A stretch of DNA of 64,000 nucleotides from Lysobacter changpingensis (lineage in GTDB: Bacteria; Pseudomonadota; Gammaproteobacteria; Xanthomonadales; Xanthomonadaceae), in NCBI RefSeq assembly GCF_017308985.1, contig NZ_JADWPE010000003.1, positions 1,302,001 through 1,366,000 of the forward strand. Direction: 5' to 3'. Below are positions 16,095 to 24,889 of the stretch, one piece after another. Under the pieces are notes generated by a model. That model saw only the letters and a list, made by a program, of their open reading frames with translations. It ran no database searches and was not told where the DNA came from. Position 1 is the stretch's first letter. Each line of letters starts with the position of its first letter. Both the position numbers and the translations under genes were made by a program.

Positions 16095-18389
16095 TCACCA
16101 GCTCACCGACAGGCTGACGCCGACGCTGCGGCCCGGGCTGGTGTAGCGATCGACCACGCGGCTCGACGCGAGCGTGCCGGCGGGCACGTCGGCCGCGTCC
16201 CAGTACTTGCGGTCGGCGAGGTTGAACACGCCGGCGTCGAACACCGCGCCCGGCGCGAAGTTCCAGTGCGCGAGCAGGTCGAGCACGCCGTAGCCCGGCA
16301 CCTCGAACTGATTGTCCGCCGGCAGTTCGTCCTTGCGCCCGGCGAAACGGCCGGCGAGTTCGATGCCCCAGCCCTGCGCGTCGTACGCGACGCCGAGGGT
16401 CGCGCGCAGAGGATCGATCGACGGCAGCGGATCGTTCGTCGTGCGGTCCTCGCCCTTCGCCCACGACGCGGCGCCCCTGATCGACCAGCCGGCCAGCGCA
16501 TCGCTGATCGCCCGCAGGTCCACGCCGGCACGCGCCTCCACGCCGTGGATCTCCGCGTCCTCGATGTTCTGCGACTGGAACACGATCAGTTCAGATGCCG
16601 GCGGCGCGCTCACCTGCACCGACGATTCGATGAGATCGTCGTAGCGGTTGTAGTACGCCGAAACCTCCGCGTACACCGCTTCGTTGGAGAAGCGCAGGCC
16701 CAGTTCGACGCCGTCGCTCTTTTCCGGCTTCAGGTCGGGATTCGGAATCGCCGTGTAACCGAACTGCAGGTTGGTGAAGCCCAGGTTGACGTCGCTGTAC
16801 GGCGGTGCGCGGAAGCCGTGCTGGTAGCCGCCGAACAGCGACCAGTCCTCGCTGAAATGCCACACCGCGCCGAGTTTCGGCGACACGCTGGTTTCGCTCA
16901 GTTCCGCGACTTCGACGCCGGGGTTGTCCTCGGCGAAGATCGAATCGGGCTTGGGCTCGAGCTTGTAGTAATCCACGCGCACGGCCGGGATCAGCCGGAA
17001 CGCGCCTTCGGCGAACGACATCTCGTCCTGCACGAACAACGCCGCCTGCGTGGTTTCGCTCACCGGGAAATCGCGCACGGGGAAGGTGTCGGGCGAGATC
17101 ACGTTGGTCACCGTGCCGGTGAGCAGGCTGGTCGCGCGGCCGTCGCGCTTCTGCCGGAATTCGGTGCGCGTCAGCTCCACGCCGTAGGTGATGGCATGGT
17201 CGACGGCGCCGCCGGTGATGTCCTTGTGCAGCACGGCGTCCAAGCCGGTGAGGCGCTGGTCGAAGTTGAATTCGCGCTCGCGCAGCACCGGGTTGGCCGC
17301 GACGCCGCCGGCCAGCATGGCGCGCTCCTCGCGCGTGCGCTGCGTGGTTTCGCTGTCCTGGCGGTAGACCTGCCACTGCAGCGAATCGGCGAACGCCGCG
17401 CCCAGCGCATCGGCTTCATGCGCGAACGCGATGCGCGCGCGGGTCTGCGTGTCCTGGCCGGACTGCGAGGCCACGCGCACCGACGGCGACATGCCGGGCA
17501 TCATCGTGGTATCGCCCAGCGCGGTGAGCACGTCGGTGTCGACGTTGTCCTCGTTGCCTTCGACGGTGAGCTTGAAGCGCTGGTTCCCGTCCGGCTCGAA
17601 CACCAGCTTCGTCAACAGGCTGCGGCCGTCGTATTCCTGCGGGTTCGGCGCGGTGCGCGAGGAACCGGTGCCGCGGTTCCCGCCCATGTTCTCGCGTTCC
17701 TGCCCCTGGCGATGGCCGACCACGACCAGGCCCGACCAGCGATCGCCGCCGAACGCCGTGGTCGCGCCGCCGAACAGGCCGTTGTCCTCGCCGAAGTAGC
17801 CCAGCTTCATACCGAAGTAGGCGTCCTTGCCCTCCGCCAGGTAATCCGACGGGTCCTTGGTGACGAACGAGACCACGCCGCCGAGCGCGTCGGAGCCGTA
17901 CAGCGCGCTGCCCGGTCCGCGCACGACCTCGACGGCCTTCAGCGTGTCGAGGTCGACGAAGTTGCGGTTCGCATTCGAGAAGCTGCCGATCGAGAACGCG
18001 TCGGGCACGGCGATGCCGTCGGTTTCGATGCGCACGCGATTGCCGCCGAGGCCGCGGATGCGGATGTCGCCCAGGCCGCCGAAACGGCCGGAACCGCTCG
18101 ACACGCTGATGCCGGGCTCGTAGCGGAACAGGTCCTTCAGATCGCGCACGAGCTGGCGGTCCATCTCGTCGCGGTCGATCGCGGTGACGACGTTCGGCAC
18201 GTCGTCCAGCGCGCGCTGCGTCAGCGTGGCGGTGACGACGATGCGGTCGAATTCGTTCGCGGCGGCGACGCCGGTCGCGGCGGTGGTCAGGGAGGGGGCG
18301 CTGCCGTCGGGCGTGGCCTCGTTGGAGACGGCGACGGCCGGAATGGCGAGCAGCAGGGCAAGGGCCAGGGTGTTGCGGACAGGTTGCAT
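16095..18389 (-). CDS. TonB-dependent receptor of the haemoglobin/haem type
   Basis: The 764-residue product starts at the ATG at 18389 with a signal peptide (NTLALALLLAIPAVAVSNEA). A TonB-box-like FDRIVVTATLTQRAL is followed by a plug domain (LKDLFRYEPGISVSSGSGRF, GLGDIRIRGLGGNRVRIETD, VVRGPGSALYGSDALGGVVS). The barrel contains GYQHGFRAPPYSDVNLGF and PNPDLKPEKSDGVELG, hallmarks of the haemoglobin/transferrin/lactoferrin receptor subgroup, and it ends in SVSW with a terminal aromatic. The upstream hemP gene and Fur-like box support a haem or haemoprotein ligand. Energy comes from TonB-ExbBD, not encoded here. Confidence 0.88.
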   Translation of the reverse strand: MQPVRNTLALALLLAIPAVAVSNEATPDGSAPSLTTAATGVAAANEFDRIVVTATLTQRALDDVPNVVTAIDRDEMDRQLVRDLKDLFRYEPGISVSSGSGRFGGLGDIRIRGLGGNRVRIETDGIAVPDAFSIGSFSNANRNFVDLDTLKAVEVVRGPGSALYGSDALGGVVSFVTKDPSDYLAEGKDAYFGMKLGYFGEDNGLFGGATTAFGGDRWSGLVVVGHRQGQERENMGGNRGTGSSRTAPNPQEYDGRSLLTKLVFEPDGNQRFKLTVEGNEDNVDTDVLTALGDTTMMPGMSPSVRVASQSGQDTQTRARIAFAHEADALGAAFADSLQWQVYRQDSETTQRTREERAMLAGGVAANPVLREREFNFDQRLTGLDAVLHKDITGGAVDHAITYGVELTRTEFRQKRDGRATSLLTGTVTNVISPDTFPVRDFPVSETTQAALFVQDEMSFAEGAFRLIPAVRVDYYKLEPKPDSIFAEDNPGVEVAELSETSVSPKLGAVWHFSEDWSLFGGYQHGFRAPPYSDVNLGFTNLQFGYTAIPNPDLKPEKSDGVELGLRFSNEAVYAEVSAYYNRYDDLIESSVQVSAPPASELIVFQSQNIEDAEIHGVEARAGVDLRAISDALAGWSIRGAASWAKGEDRTTNDPLPSIDPLRATLGVAYDAQGWGIELAGRFAGRKDELPADNQFEVPGYGVLDLLAHWNFAPGAVFDAGVFNLADRKYWDAADVPAGTLASSRVVDRYTSPGRSVGVSLSVSW

Positions 18390-18570
18390 GCGCGGTCTCG
18401 GAGTGGATTCCGAGGCGGGCTGGCAGCCGTTGCCGGCAGGCTTGCTTGCCTTGGGAGAGAGAGGTTGTCGAAGGGAAGCCGCCATGTGCGGCCGTGCGCG
18501 GCGTCCTTCCCCAAGGGCGTCGCGCGTTCGGTGGATCACGGCGCCCGGAGGAGCCGCCGCGATCAGGGAA

Positions 18571-18819
18571 TCACTTGGTGAGGATCAGCTTGTCGTTGCG
18601 CGTGTGGCGCAGGCGGTAGACCTCGCCGCCGTGGCGGATCAGCACTTCGCGACCGCCCCGCAGCAGCTCGTCGCTGTCGAGGAGACCGTTGGCGAACGCC
18701 ATCGCGGAGGGCGTGGACATCGCCTGCGCGGGCATGGCCGGCGAGGAGACGGCGGCGATGGGCGGCGTCAGCCGTTCGGTGCGGGGCTTGAGCTGCAGCA
18801 GCGTGGGACGCGTCGACAT
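18571..18819 (-). CDS. hemP: Hemin uptake protein HemP
   Basis: An 82-residue protein ending SDELLRGGREVLIRHGGEVY then RLRHTRNDKLILTK, the conserved C-terminal signature of the HemP family. I place the start at the ATG at 18819. An in-frame ATG at 18864 would translate the Fur-type box itself as MRIIIIRG and is unlikely. The N-terminal half is Pro/Ala-rich and poorly conserved. HemP genes precede haem receptor genes and are strongly iron-repressed; in Burkholderia a homologue was reported to activate the receptor gene. The receptor gene starts about 180 bases downstream. Confidence 0.88.
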   Translation of the reverse strand: MSTRPTLLQLKPRTERLTPPIAAVSSPAMPAQAMSTPSAMAFANGLLDSDELLRGGREVLIRHGGEVYRLRHTRNDKLILTK

Positions 18820-18849
18820 GGGCGTGGCTCGTTGGGGCTCGCCACGGAT

Positions 18850-18868
18850 GATAATGATTCTCATTTGC
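18850..18868 (-). promoter_or_regulatory. Fur-type box upstream of hemP
   Basis: The 19-base sequence beginning GATAATGATTCTCATT matches the classical Fur consensus at 15 of 19 positions. It lies about 30 bases upstream of the chosen hemP start, in a position to overlap the promoter. Iron-replete repression of the hemP-receptor-DUF6607 group is the expected outcome. Confidence 0.8.
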
Positions 18869-18895
18869 TAGTCAACAGCCCACGCCACGAAGCCG

Positions 18896-19864
18896 CTATC
18901 CGACCGCGGCGTCCACGCGCTGCCAGTCGCCTTCCGACAGACGGTCGGCCAGCTCCAGCGCATCCAGGTTCTGGATCAGCTGCTCCGGGCGGCTCGCACC
19001 CAGGATCACGCTGGACACGTGCGGGTTGCGCAGGCACCAGGCGATCGCCAGCGGCGCCGGCGCCACGCCGAGTTCCTCGGCGATCGCGACGAAGCGGCGC
19101 GCGCGCTCCACGCGGGCGCCCTCCTCGCCGAGCACCGAACGCTGCAGCCATCCGAGGCCTTCGCGGCCGAGCCGGGCCTCGTCCGGCACGCCGGCGTTGT
19201 ACTTGCCGGTGAGCAGGCCCGACGCGAGCGGCGACCAGATCGTCGTGCCCAGGCCGTATTCGGCGTAGAGCGGCGCGTATTCGAGTTCGACGCGTTCGCG
19301 ATGCAGCAGGTTGTACTGCGGCTGCTCCATCGTCGGCGCATACCAGTTGCGCGCGTGCGCGATGCGGTGCGCGTCGCGGATCTGCGCGGCGGTCCATTCC
19401 GACGTGCCCCAGTAGAGCACCTTGCCCTGGCGGATCAGTGCGTCCATCGCGCCGACGGTTTCCTCGATCGGCGTGTCGGGATCAGGACGATGGCAGTAGT
19501 AGAGATCGAGTGTTTCCACGCGCAGCCGCTTGAGCGCGGCGTGGCAGGCATCGGTGACGTGCTTGCGCGAGAGGCCCCGCTGGGTCGGGCCCGGTTCGGC
19601 CACCGCACCGAAGAACACCTTGCTCGACACGCAGAAGCCGTCGCGCGGCAGGCGCAGGTCGGCGATCACGTCGCCCATCACCTTCTCCGCCTCGCCGTTC
19701 GCATAGGTCTCGGCGTTGTCGAAGAAGTTGATGCCGTTGTCCCAGGCGGCGGCGATGAGATCGCGCGCGGTGGAGCGCCCGATCTGGGCACCGAAGGTGA
19801 GCCAGGCGCCGAAGGACAGCGCCGAAAGCTGCAGGCCGGACGAACCAAGGCGACGGTATTGCAT
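18896..19864 (-). CDS. Aldo/keto reductase
   Basis: A 322-residue TIM-barrel protein. The catalytic Asp and Tyr sit in GINFFDNAETYANGEAEK, the Lys in FCVSSKVFFG, and the family pattern DLYYCHRPDPDTPIEE follows. The C-terminal NADPH-binding SSVILGASRPEQLIQNLDAL identifies the voltage-gated K-channel beta-subunit-like/AKR14 group. It probably reduces small carbonyls with NADPH; the physiological substrate cannot be inferred. It lies divergently next to the manganese-riboswitch gene and separately from the hemP operon. Confidence 0.9.
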   Translation of the reverse strand: MQYRRLGSSGLQLSALSFGAWLTFGAQIGRSTARDLIAAAWDNGINFFDNAETYANGEAEKVMGDVIADLRLPRDGFCVSSKVFFGAVAEPGPTQRGLSRKHVTDACHAALKRLRVETLDLYYCHRPDPDTPIEETVGAMDALIRQGKVLYWGTSEWTAAQIRDAHRIAHARNWYAPTMEQPQYNLLHRERVELEYAPLYAEYGLGTTIWSPLASGLLTGKYNAGVPDEARLGREGLGWLQRSVLGEEGARVERARRFVAIAEELGVAPAPLAIAWCLRNPHVSSVILGASRPEQLIQNLDALELADRLSEGDWQRVDAAVG

Positions 19865-19954
19865 GGGGACACTCCAAAAAAAGGGGATCTGGAAGCTGGC
19901 TCGTTCAGTTTAGCCCTGCCCCTGTGGCGGTCCGGTCGGTACAATGCGCGCACT

Positions 19955-20175
19955 TCCTCCTCCGGGGAGTAGCCCATCCGCCGCGACACGCAGCGGAGAC
20001 CCGCGTCAACACACTTGGCCCACAGGCCATGGCGCGGGAGCGGCAGCCAGCCGGCGACGGCCAGCCACCACGGGCAAGACCGAAGGCAGGCGTCATGCGA
20101 GCAACTGGCGAGAGCCGGGTCGGGCCGCGTGGCGGCTGCCTTTCGCGTCCACGCGAAAGCCCGACCCCCCGGAAC
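19955..20175 (+). promoter_or_regulatory. yybP-ykoY family manganese riboswitch
   Basis: The leader holds the conserved loop GGGGAGTAGCC (19964-19974), then CGTCAACA and, after two GC-rich helices, GGGCAAGACCGAAGGC. These are the two loops that form the Mn2+ site in this RNA class. Just before the start codon GGGTCGGGC (from about 20116) can pair with GCCCGACCC, enclosing TTTCGCG/CGCGAAA; this would mask the ribosome-binding region and is a plausible expression platform. A -10-like TACAAT lies at 19940-19945. The switch stands directly before a GDT1/UPF0016 gene, a known partner of this class. The exact boundaries are approximate. Confidence 0.85.
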
Positions 20176-20179
20176 GTCC

Positions 20180-20758
20180 ATGGACCACTTTCCCCTGATG
20201 ACCGCCGCGGTGTCCGCCGGCACCGTCGCGCTCGCCGAGATCGGCGACAAGACGCAGCTCCTCGCCCTGCTGCTGGCCGCGCGCTTCCGCAAGCCGTTGC
20301 CGATCATCGCCGGCATCCTCGTCGCCACGCTGCTCAACCACGCCCTCGCCGGCTGGTTCGGCACGCTGGTGGCGCAATGGCTGAGCCCGGACGTGCTGCG
20401 CTGGGTGGTCGCGGCGAGCTTCCTCGCGGTCGCGCTGTGGACGCTCAAGCCGGACACACTCGACGAAGGCGAGGAATCGCTGCCGGCGCGCGGCGCGTTC
20501 ATCGCCACGACGTTCGCGTTCTTCCTGGCCGAGATCGGCGACAAGACCCAGGTCGCGACCGTGCTGCTGGCCGCGAAGTACCCGCCGCTGTGGGAAGTGG
20601 TCGTGGGTACGACCGTCGGCATGCTGCTGGCGAACGTGCCGGTGGTGCTGCTGGGCAGCAAGCTCGCCGACCGCTTGCCGCTGAAGGCGGCGCGCTATAC
20701 GGCGGCGGTGGTGTTCCTGGTGCTGGCGGCGTGGGCGGCGGTGCGCGGGATTTCGTAA
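20180..20758 (+). CDS. TMEM165/GDT1 (UPF0016) family transporter, probable Mn2+ exporter
   Basis: A 192-residue membrane protein with six predicted helices in two repeats. Each repeat carries the family signature: VALAEIGDKTQLLALLLAAR near residue 16 and FFLAEIGDKTQVATVLLAAK near residue 115 (E-x-G-D-K-T twice). Bacterial members such as MneA of Vibrio export manganese. The yybP-ykoY riboswitch in its leader, which turns genes on at high Mn2+, fits that function well. The start ATG at 20180 follows the presumed sequestering hairpin at once. It is likely monocistronic. Confidence 0.92.
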   Translation: MDHFPLMTAAVSAGTVALAEIGDKTQLLALLLAARFRKPLPIIAGILVATLLNHALAGWFGTLVAQWLSPDVLRWVVAASFLAVALWTLKPDTLDEGEESLPARGAFIATTFAFFLAEIGDKTQVATVLLAAKYPPLWEVVVGTTVGMLLANVPVVLLGSKLADRLPLKAARYTAAVVFLVLAAWAAVRGIS

Positions 20759-20877
20759 GGGGGTATCGAACACTGCGCGTTCCTTCCATATGCCGAAAGG
20801 AGGGCGCCGCGCGGGGAACCGCCTTGGCGCGCTATGCTCGGCGCGGCCCCGGGAGGGCCGGCAAGCGGGGGAAGCGC

Positions 20878-22014
20878 ATGCTCGGAACCGGCGGTAGGGT
20901 CCGCGACGTCGTCGCCGCGCTGCTGGCGCGGCCGGATGAAATCATGTTGGAGATCGGCGCCGGCGGCGAGCTGATGGTCGCGCGCCTGCGCGTGGTCATC
21001 GCCGCGATGCTGCTGGTGCTGCCGGTGACGAACGCGCTCGGCGGCGGCAGCGTCAAGGACACGCTGATCGGGCTGGTCGGCGCGATCGTCGTCAACATCT
21101 TCGCGCACCTGTGGCTGGCGATGGCGCGGCGGCGGCGGCTGTTCCGCTGGCTGCCGTTCGCTTCTTCCGCGTTCGACGTCACCGCCACGACGGTGCTGCT
21201 GGTCATCCTCGCCGCCGACCACCTGCCGGCGGGCCTGAACAACCTCACCGCATGGTGCGGCTACGTGATTTCGATCGTGCTCACCGCACCGCGCAGCGAC
21301 GGGCGCATCGCGCTGTTCGCGGGCGCGCTGGCCATCGGCCAGTACAGCCTGCTGGTGCTGTGGGTGTTCGCGTCGGCGTCCTCGCCCGAGCAGCTGATTT
21401 CCAGCGATTACGGCGCCATCACCATGGGCGGCCAGGTCCAGCGCGTGCTGCTGCTGGTGGTGTTCACGCTGATCACCGCGATGGTGGTCTACCGCATGCA
21501 GCGGCTGGTGGAAATGTCCGGCACCGACGGCCTCACCCGCCTGCCGAACCGCACCTGGCTGCTGTACCGCGTGCCGCGCCTGTTCGACAGCGTGCGGCAT
21601 GACGGCGACAGCCTCACCTTGGCGCTGATCGACCTGGACCACTTCAAGCGCATCAACGACGCCCACGGCCACCACGCCGGTGACCGCGCGCTGCGGCACG
21701 TGGTCGCGGTGCTGCGCGAACTTGCCGAACCGGGCGAATGGCTGGTGCGGATCGGCGGCGAGGAATTCGTCCTGCTGCTGCGCAAGCCGATCGGCACCGC
21801 CTGGGAACGCGTGGACGCGATCCGCCGCGCGCTCGGCGAGCGGCCGTTCGAACCCGAGCGCGGCGCCGACACGGTCGCGCTGAGCTTCAGCGCCGGGCTG
21901 GCGGGCTTCCCGCACGAAGGTTCCGACCTGTCGAGGCTGCTGCGCCGCGCCGACGGGCGCCTGCAGCAGGCCAAGCTCCAGGGCCGCAACAAGGTCGTCG
22001 CGCGGGATACATGA
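20878..22014 (+). CDS. Membrane-bound diguanylate cyclase (GGDEF)
   Basis: A 378-residue protein with about six hydrophobic helices in the first 205 residues and no recognisable extracytoplasmic ligand domain, followed by a GGDEF domain. The domain shows DGLTRLPNRTWLLYR, ALIDLDHFKRINDAHGHHAG and the active-site RIGGEEFVLLL. All catalytic positions look intact, so synthesis of c-di-GMP from GTP is expected. The inhibitory RxxD site nine residues before the GG is absent (EPGEWLVRIGG), so feedback inhibition is probably missing. The start ATG at 20878 is preceded by GGGGGAAG. Confidence 0.9.
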   Translation: MLGTGGRVRDVVAALLARPDEIMLEIGAGGELMVARLRVVIAAMLLVLPVTNALGGGSVKDTLIGLVGAIVVNIFAHLWLAMARRRRLFRWLPFASSAFDVTATTVLLVILAADHLPAGLNNLTAWCGYVISIVLTAPRSDGRIALFAGALAIGQYSLLVLWVFASASSPEQLISSDYGAITMGGQVQRVLLLVVFTLITAMVVYRMQRLVEMSGTDGLTRLPNRTWLLYRVPRLFDSVRHDGDSLTLALIDLDHFKRINDAHGHHAGDRALRHVVAVLRELAEPGEWLVRIGGEEFVLLLRKPIGTAWERVDAIRRALGERPFEPERGADTVALSFSAGLAGFPHEGSDLSRLLRRADGRLQQAKLQGRNKVVARDT

Positions 22015-22230
22015 CGGCGCACTGATGGCTTGGCCCGATCCCTCGACGCGCACTTTTCCGACACCCGATCGCGGCGAGCCCTTCTGGACGCGCCCGCCGC
22101 CGCGCCCGCTCGGCCTCGTCGTAAACTACGCGCCGCCGCAGCCGTGACCCGCCCCTCGCAGGGGCCCAGGCCGCATCATTCCTGAACGACAACGACTCGC
22201 TGCCGGCCGCCGGTTGCAGGGGAGAACTGA

Positions 22231-23529
22231 GTGGAAGCCATTACCCGGGTGGCCTTTGGCCTGTTTGGTCTTGCCGTGCTGATCGGCATCGCCTGGCTGT
22301 TTTCGAACAACAAGCGCCGCGTGGACTGGAAGCTGGTCGCCACCGGCGTGAGCCTGCAGGTCGCCTTCGCCGCGCTGGTGCTGCTGGTCCCGGGCGGCAA
22401 GGACGTGTTCGACGCCATCGGCCACGGCTTCGTGAAGGTGCTCAGCTTCGTCAACGAAGGCTCGAAGTTCATCTTCGGCAGCCTGATGGACGTGAACACC
22501 TACGGCTTCATCTTCGCCTTCCAGGTGCTGCCGACCATCATCTTCTTCGCCGCGCTGATGGGCGTGCTCTACCATCTGGGCGTGATGCAGGCGGTGGTGC
22601 GCGCGATGGCATGGGTGATCACCAAGGTGATGCGCGTGTCCGGCGCGGAAACCACCAGCGTCTGCGCCAGCGTCTTCATCGGCCAGACCGAGGCACCGCT
22701 GACCGTGCGCCCGTACATCCCGAAGATGACCGAGTCGGAGCTGATCACCATGATGATCGGCGGCATGGCGCACATCGCCGGCGGCGTGCTCGCCGCGTAC
22801 GTGGGCATGCTCGGCGGCGGCGATCCGGAGCAGCAGGCGTTCTACGCCAAGCACCTGCTGGCCGCGTCGATCATGGCCGCGCCGGCCACGCTGGTCATCG
22901 CCAAGATCCTCGTGCCCGAAACCGGCGAGCCGCTCACGCGCGGCACGGTGAAGATGGAAGTGGAGAAGACCACCGCCAACGTCATCGATGCGGCGGCGGC
23001 TGGCGCCGGCGACGGCCTGCGTCTGGCGCTGAACATCGGCGCGATGCTGCTGGCCTTCATCGCGCTGATCGCGCTGATCAACTGGCCGCTCGCGTGGTTC
23101 GGCGAGGTCACCGGCATTTCCGCCGCGATCGGCAAGCCGTTCGACCTGGCGACCATCTTCGGCTATGTGCTCGCGCCGCTGGCGTGGGTGATCGGCACGC
23201 CGTGGCAGGACGCGCCGATCGTCGGCAGCCTGATCGGCCAGAAGATCGTCATCAACGAATTCGTGGCCTACCTGCAACTGGCCGACATCGTCAACGGCAA
23301 GGTCGCCGGCGTGACGCTGACCGACCAGGGCCGCCTGATCGCCACCTACGCGCTGTGCGGTTTCGCCAACTTCAGCTCGATCGCGATCCAGATCGGCGGC
23401 ATCGGCGGCCTCGCGCCGGAACGTCGCCAGGATCTCGCCCGCTTCGGCCTGCGCGCGGTGCTCGGCGGTTCGATCGCGACGTTCATGACGGCGACGATCG
23501 CGGGCGTGCTGACGTGGTTCGGCAGCTGA
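22231..23529 (+). CDS. Concentrative nucleoside transporter (CNT/NupC family)
   Basis: A 432-residue protein with many helices. Family signatures include FVFAFQVLP-type sequence (GFIFAFQVLPTIIFFAALMG), SVCASVFIGQTEAPLTVRPY and FVAYLQLADIVNGKVAGVTL, and near the end YALCGFANFSSIAIQIGGIG. These line the nucleoside and Na+/H+ sites in CNT proteins. The start is GTG at 22231 with GGGGAGA upstream. The next gene is a ribokinase-like sugar kinase, so the two could salvage nucleosides and their ribose, though a repeat-filled gap of about 80 bases separates them. Confidence 0.93.
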   Translation: MEAITRVAFGLFGLAVLIGIAWLFSNNKRRVDWKLVATGVSLQVAFAALVLLVPGGKDVFDAIGHGFVKVLSFVNEGSKFIFGSLMDVNTYGFIFAFQVLPTIIFFAALMGVLYHLGVMQAVVRAMAWVITKVMRVSGAETTSVCASVFIGQTEAPLTVRPYIPKMTESELITMMIGGMAHIAGGVLAAYVGMLGGGDPEQQAFYAKHLLAASIMAAPATLVIAKILVPETGEPLTRGTVKMEVEKTTANVIDAAAAGAGDGLRLALNIGAMLLAFIALIALINWPLAWFGEVTGISAAIGKPFDLATIFGYVLAPLAWVIGTPWQDAPIVGSLIGQKIVINEFVAYLQLADIVNGKVAGVTLTDQGRLIATYALCGFANFSSIAIQIGGIGGLAPERRQDLARFGLRAVLGGSIATFMTATIAGVLTWFGS

Positions 23530-23535
23530 AGATGC

Positions 23536-23657
23536 CGTGATTCGCGATTGGGGATTCGTGATTCGCACAGGCGGATCCCCGATCGGCCACAACCTTCGGC
23601 AGGCGTAGCGATGAGCGTTGCTTCAACGAATCACGAATCACGAATCACCCATCCCGG
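23536..23657. repeat. Inverted clusters of the 7-bp GTGATTC repeat
   Basis: The left arm has GTGATTCGCGATTGGGGATTC-like copies and the right arm, about 80 bases on, has inverted AATCACGAATCACGAATCAC. The right arm lies inside the start of the ribokinase reading frame and encodes the NHESRITH part of its N-terminus. The same arrangement occurs at 49953-50070 and a direct tandem form at 51920-51964. Confidence 0.75.
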
Positions 23658-24615
23658 CGCCATCGTCGTCGTCGGTTCGTTCAACGTCGACCACGTCTGG
23701 GCCGTCGCGACGCTGCCGCGGCCGGGCGAGACGCTCAGCGGGCAGTACCACACCGGCCCGGGCGGAAAGGGTTTCAACCAGGCCACCGCCGCGGCCCGCG
23801 CCGGCGCGACGACGACGTTCGTGTGCGCGCTGGGCCAGGACCTCGGCGGACAACTGGCGCGCGCACTGGCGGAAGCCGACGGCATCGAGCTGCGCGACCT
23901 CGTCAGCGAGGCGCCGACCGGCACCGCCGGCATCTATGTCGATCACGATGGCCGCAATTCGATCGTGATCGGACCGGGCGCGAACGCGGATCTCTCGGCC
24001 GCGTTCGTCGAATCCCAGCGCGAGCGCATCGCCGGCGCGCACGTGCTGCTGGCACAGCTGGAATCGCCGTTGGCGGCGATCGAAGCCGCCTTCGTCGCGG
24101 CGCGCGCGCATGGCGTTCCGACGGTGCTCAATCCCGCGCCGTCGGACGCGCAGTTGCCGGCGTCACTGCTCGCGCTGAGCGACGTCGTCACGCCCAACGA
24201 AACCGAATTCTGTTCGCAGGTCCGCCGGCACGTGGGCGAGGACCTCGATGCCTCCACTCTGACGACGCTGGGCGATGCGGCGCTGCACGGCTGGTGCCGC
24301 CGGCTGCTTCCACACGGGACGGTCGTGATCACGCTGGGCGCGGCGGGCTGTTTCGTCTCGCACGCGGACGGCGCGCTACGCGCGGATGCACGTTCGTACT
24401 ACCGCGTCGCCGGCACGAAGGTGCATCCGGTGGACACCACCGGCGCCGGCGATGCGTTCAACGGCGCGCTGGCGGCGTCGTGGGCGCTGCGACCGGACGC
24501 GGCGTTCGCCGATCATCTGCATTACGCGAACCGGTATGCGGCGCTTTCGACCGAGCGCGAGGGCGCGGCGTTGTCGATGCCGCGCGACGCGGATGTGCGC
24601 GCGCGCTTTGGTTGA
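23611..24615 (+). CDS. Ribokinase-like PfkB-family sugar kinase
   Basis: Starting at the ATG at 23611 the product is 334 residues. PfkB motif 1 is GGKGFNQATAAARAGA near residue 50, and motif 2 is DTTGAGDAFNGALAASWAL near residue 275 with the catalytic Asp in GAGD. GSFNVDHVWAVATLPRPGET and VTPNETEF are typical of ribokinases. It phosphorylates D-ribose or a related sugar with ATP. The first 15 residues (MSVASTNHESRITHPG) come from an intergenic repeat that has run into the gene; the true start may instead lie nearer the conserved VVVGSFNVD. Pairing with the nucleoside transporter suggests nucleoside salvage. Confidence 0.88.
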   Translation: MSVASTNHESRITHPGAIVVVGSFNVDHVWAVATLPRPGETLSGQYHTGPGGKGFNQATAAARAGATTTFVCALGQDLGGQLARALAEADGIELRDLVSEAPTGTAGIYVDHDGRNSIVIGPGANADLSAAFVESQRERIAGAHVLLAQLESPLAAIEAAFVAARAHGVPTVLNPAPSDAQLPASLLALSDVVTPNETEFCSQVRRHVGEDLDASTLTTLGDAALHGWCRRLLPHGTVVITLGAAGCFVSHADGALRADARSYYRVAGTKVHPVDTTGAGDAFNGALAASWALRPDAAFADHLHYANRYAALSTEREGAALSMPRDADVRARFG

Positions 24616-24616
24616 A

Positions 24617-24770
24617 CGCCCTCCCCTGCGAATGCAGGGAGGGGTGAAGCGCACAGCGCCGAAGCGCTGACGAAAGTCGCTTCGATCGGCTAAGCGCCGG
24701 CACCAACCGCATCACTACATCGCACGTCCCGCCCGCCACCCCGACCCCTCTCCCGGGGGGAGGGGCGCAG
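24617..24770. repeat. Composite intergenic repeat, copy 2 of 3
   Basis: Begins with the hairpin CTCCCCTGCGAATGCAGGGA and GGGGTGAAGCGCACAGCGCC, then CCGCATCACTACATCGCAC, then CCACCCCGACCCCTCTCCC. It has the same block order as 5758-5990 and the reverse complement of 32133-32296. It lies directly after the ribokinase stop codon. Confidence 0.65.
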
Positions 24771-24839
24771 GCATCGGGGCACGTCGTTGTACCGAACACC
24801 GTCCGCGCCAGCGCAACAAAACCCGCCGCCCTATCAAAT

Positions 24840-24858
24840 AAGAACCATTCGCATTACC
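24840..24858 (+). promoter_or_regulatory. Probable Fur box before the second TonB receptor
   Basis: The minus-strand reading GGTAATGCGAATGGTTCTT matches the 19-base Fur consensus at about 12 positions. It sits 32 bases upstream of the receptor start codon. The match is weaker than that at hemP, but the location before an iron-type receptor supports it. Confidence 0.55.
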
Positions 24859-24889
24859 ATGGCGGGCTTTCGACGTCCCGGAACCCACG

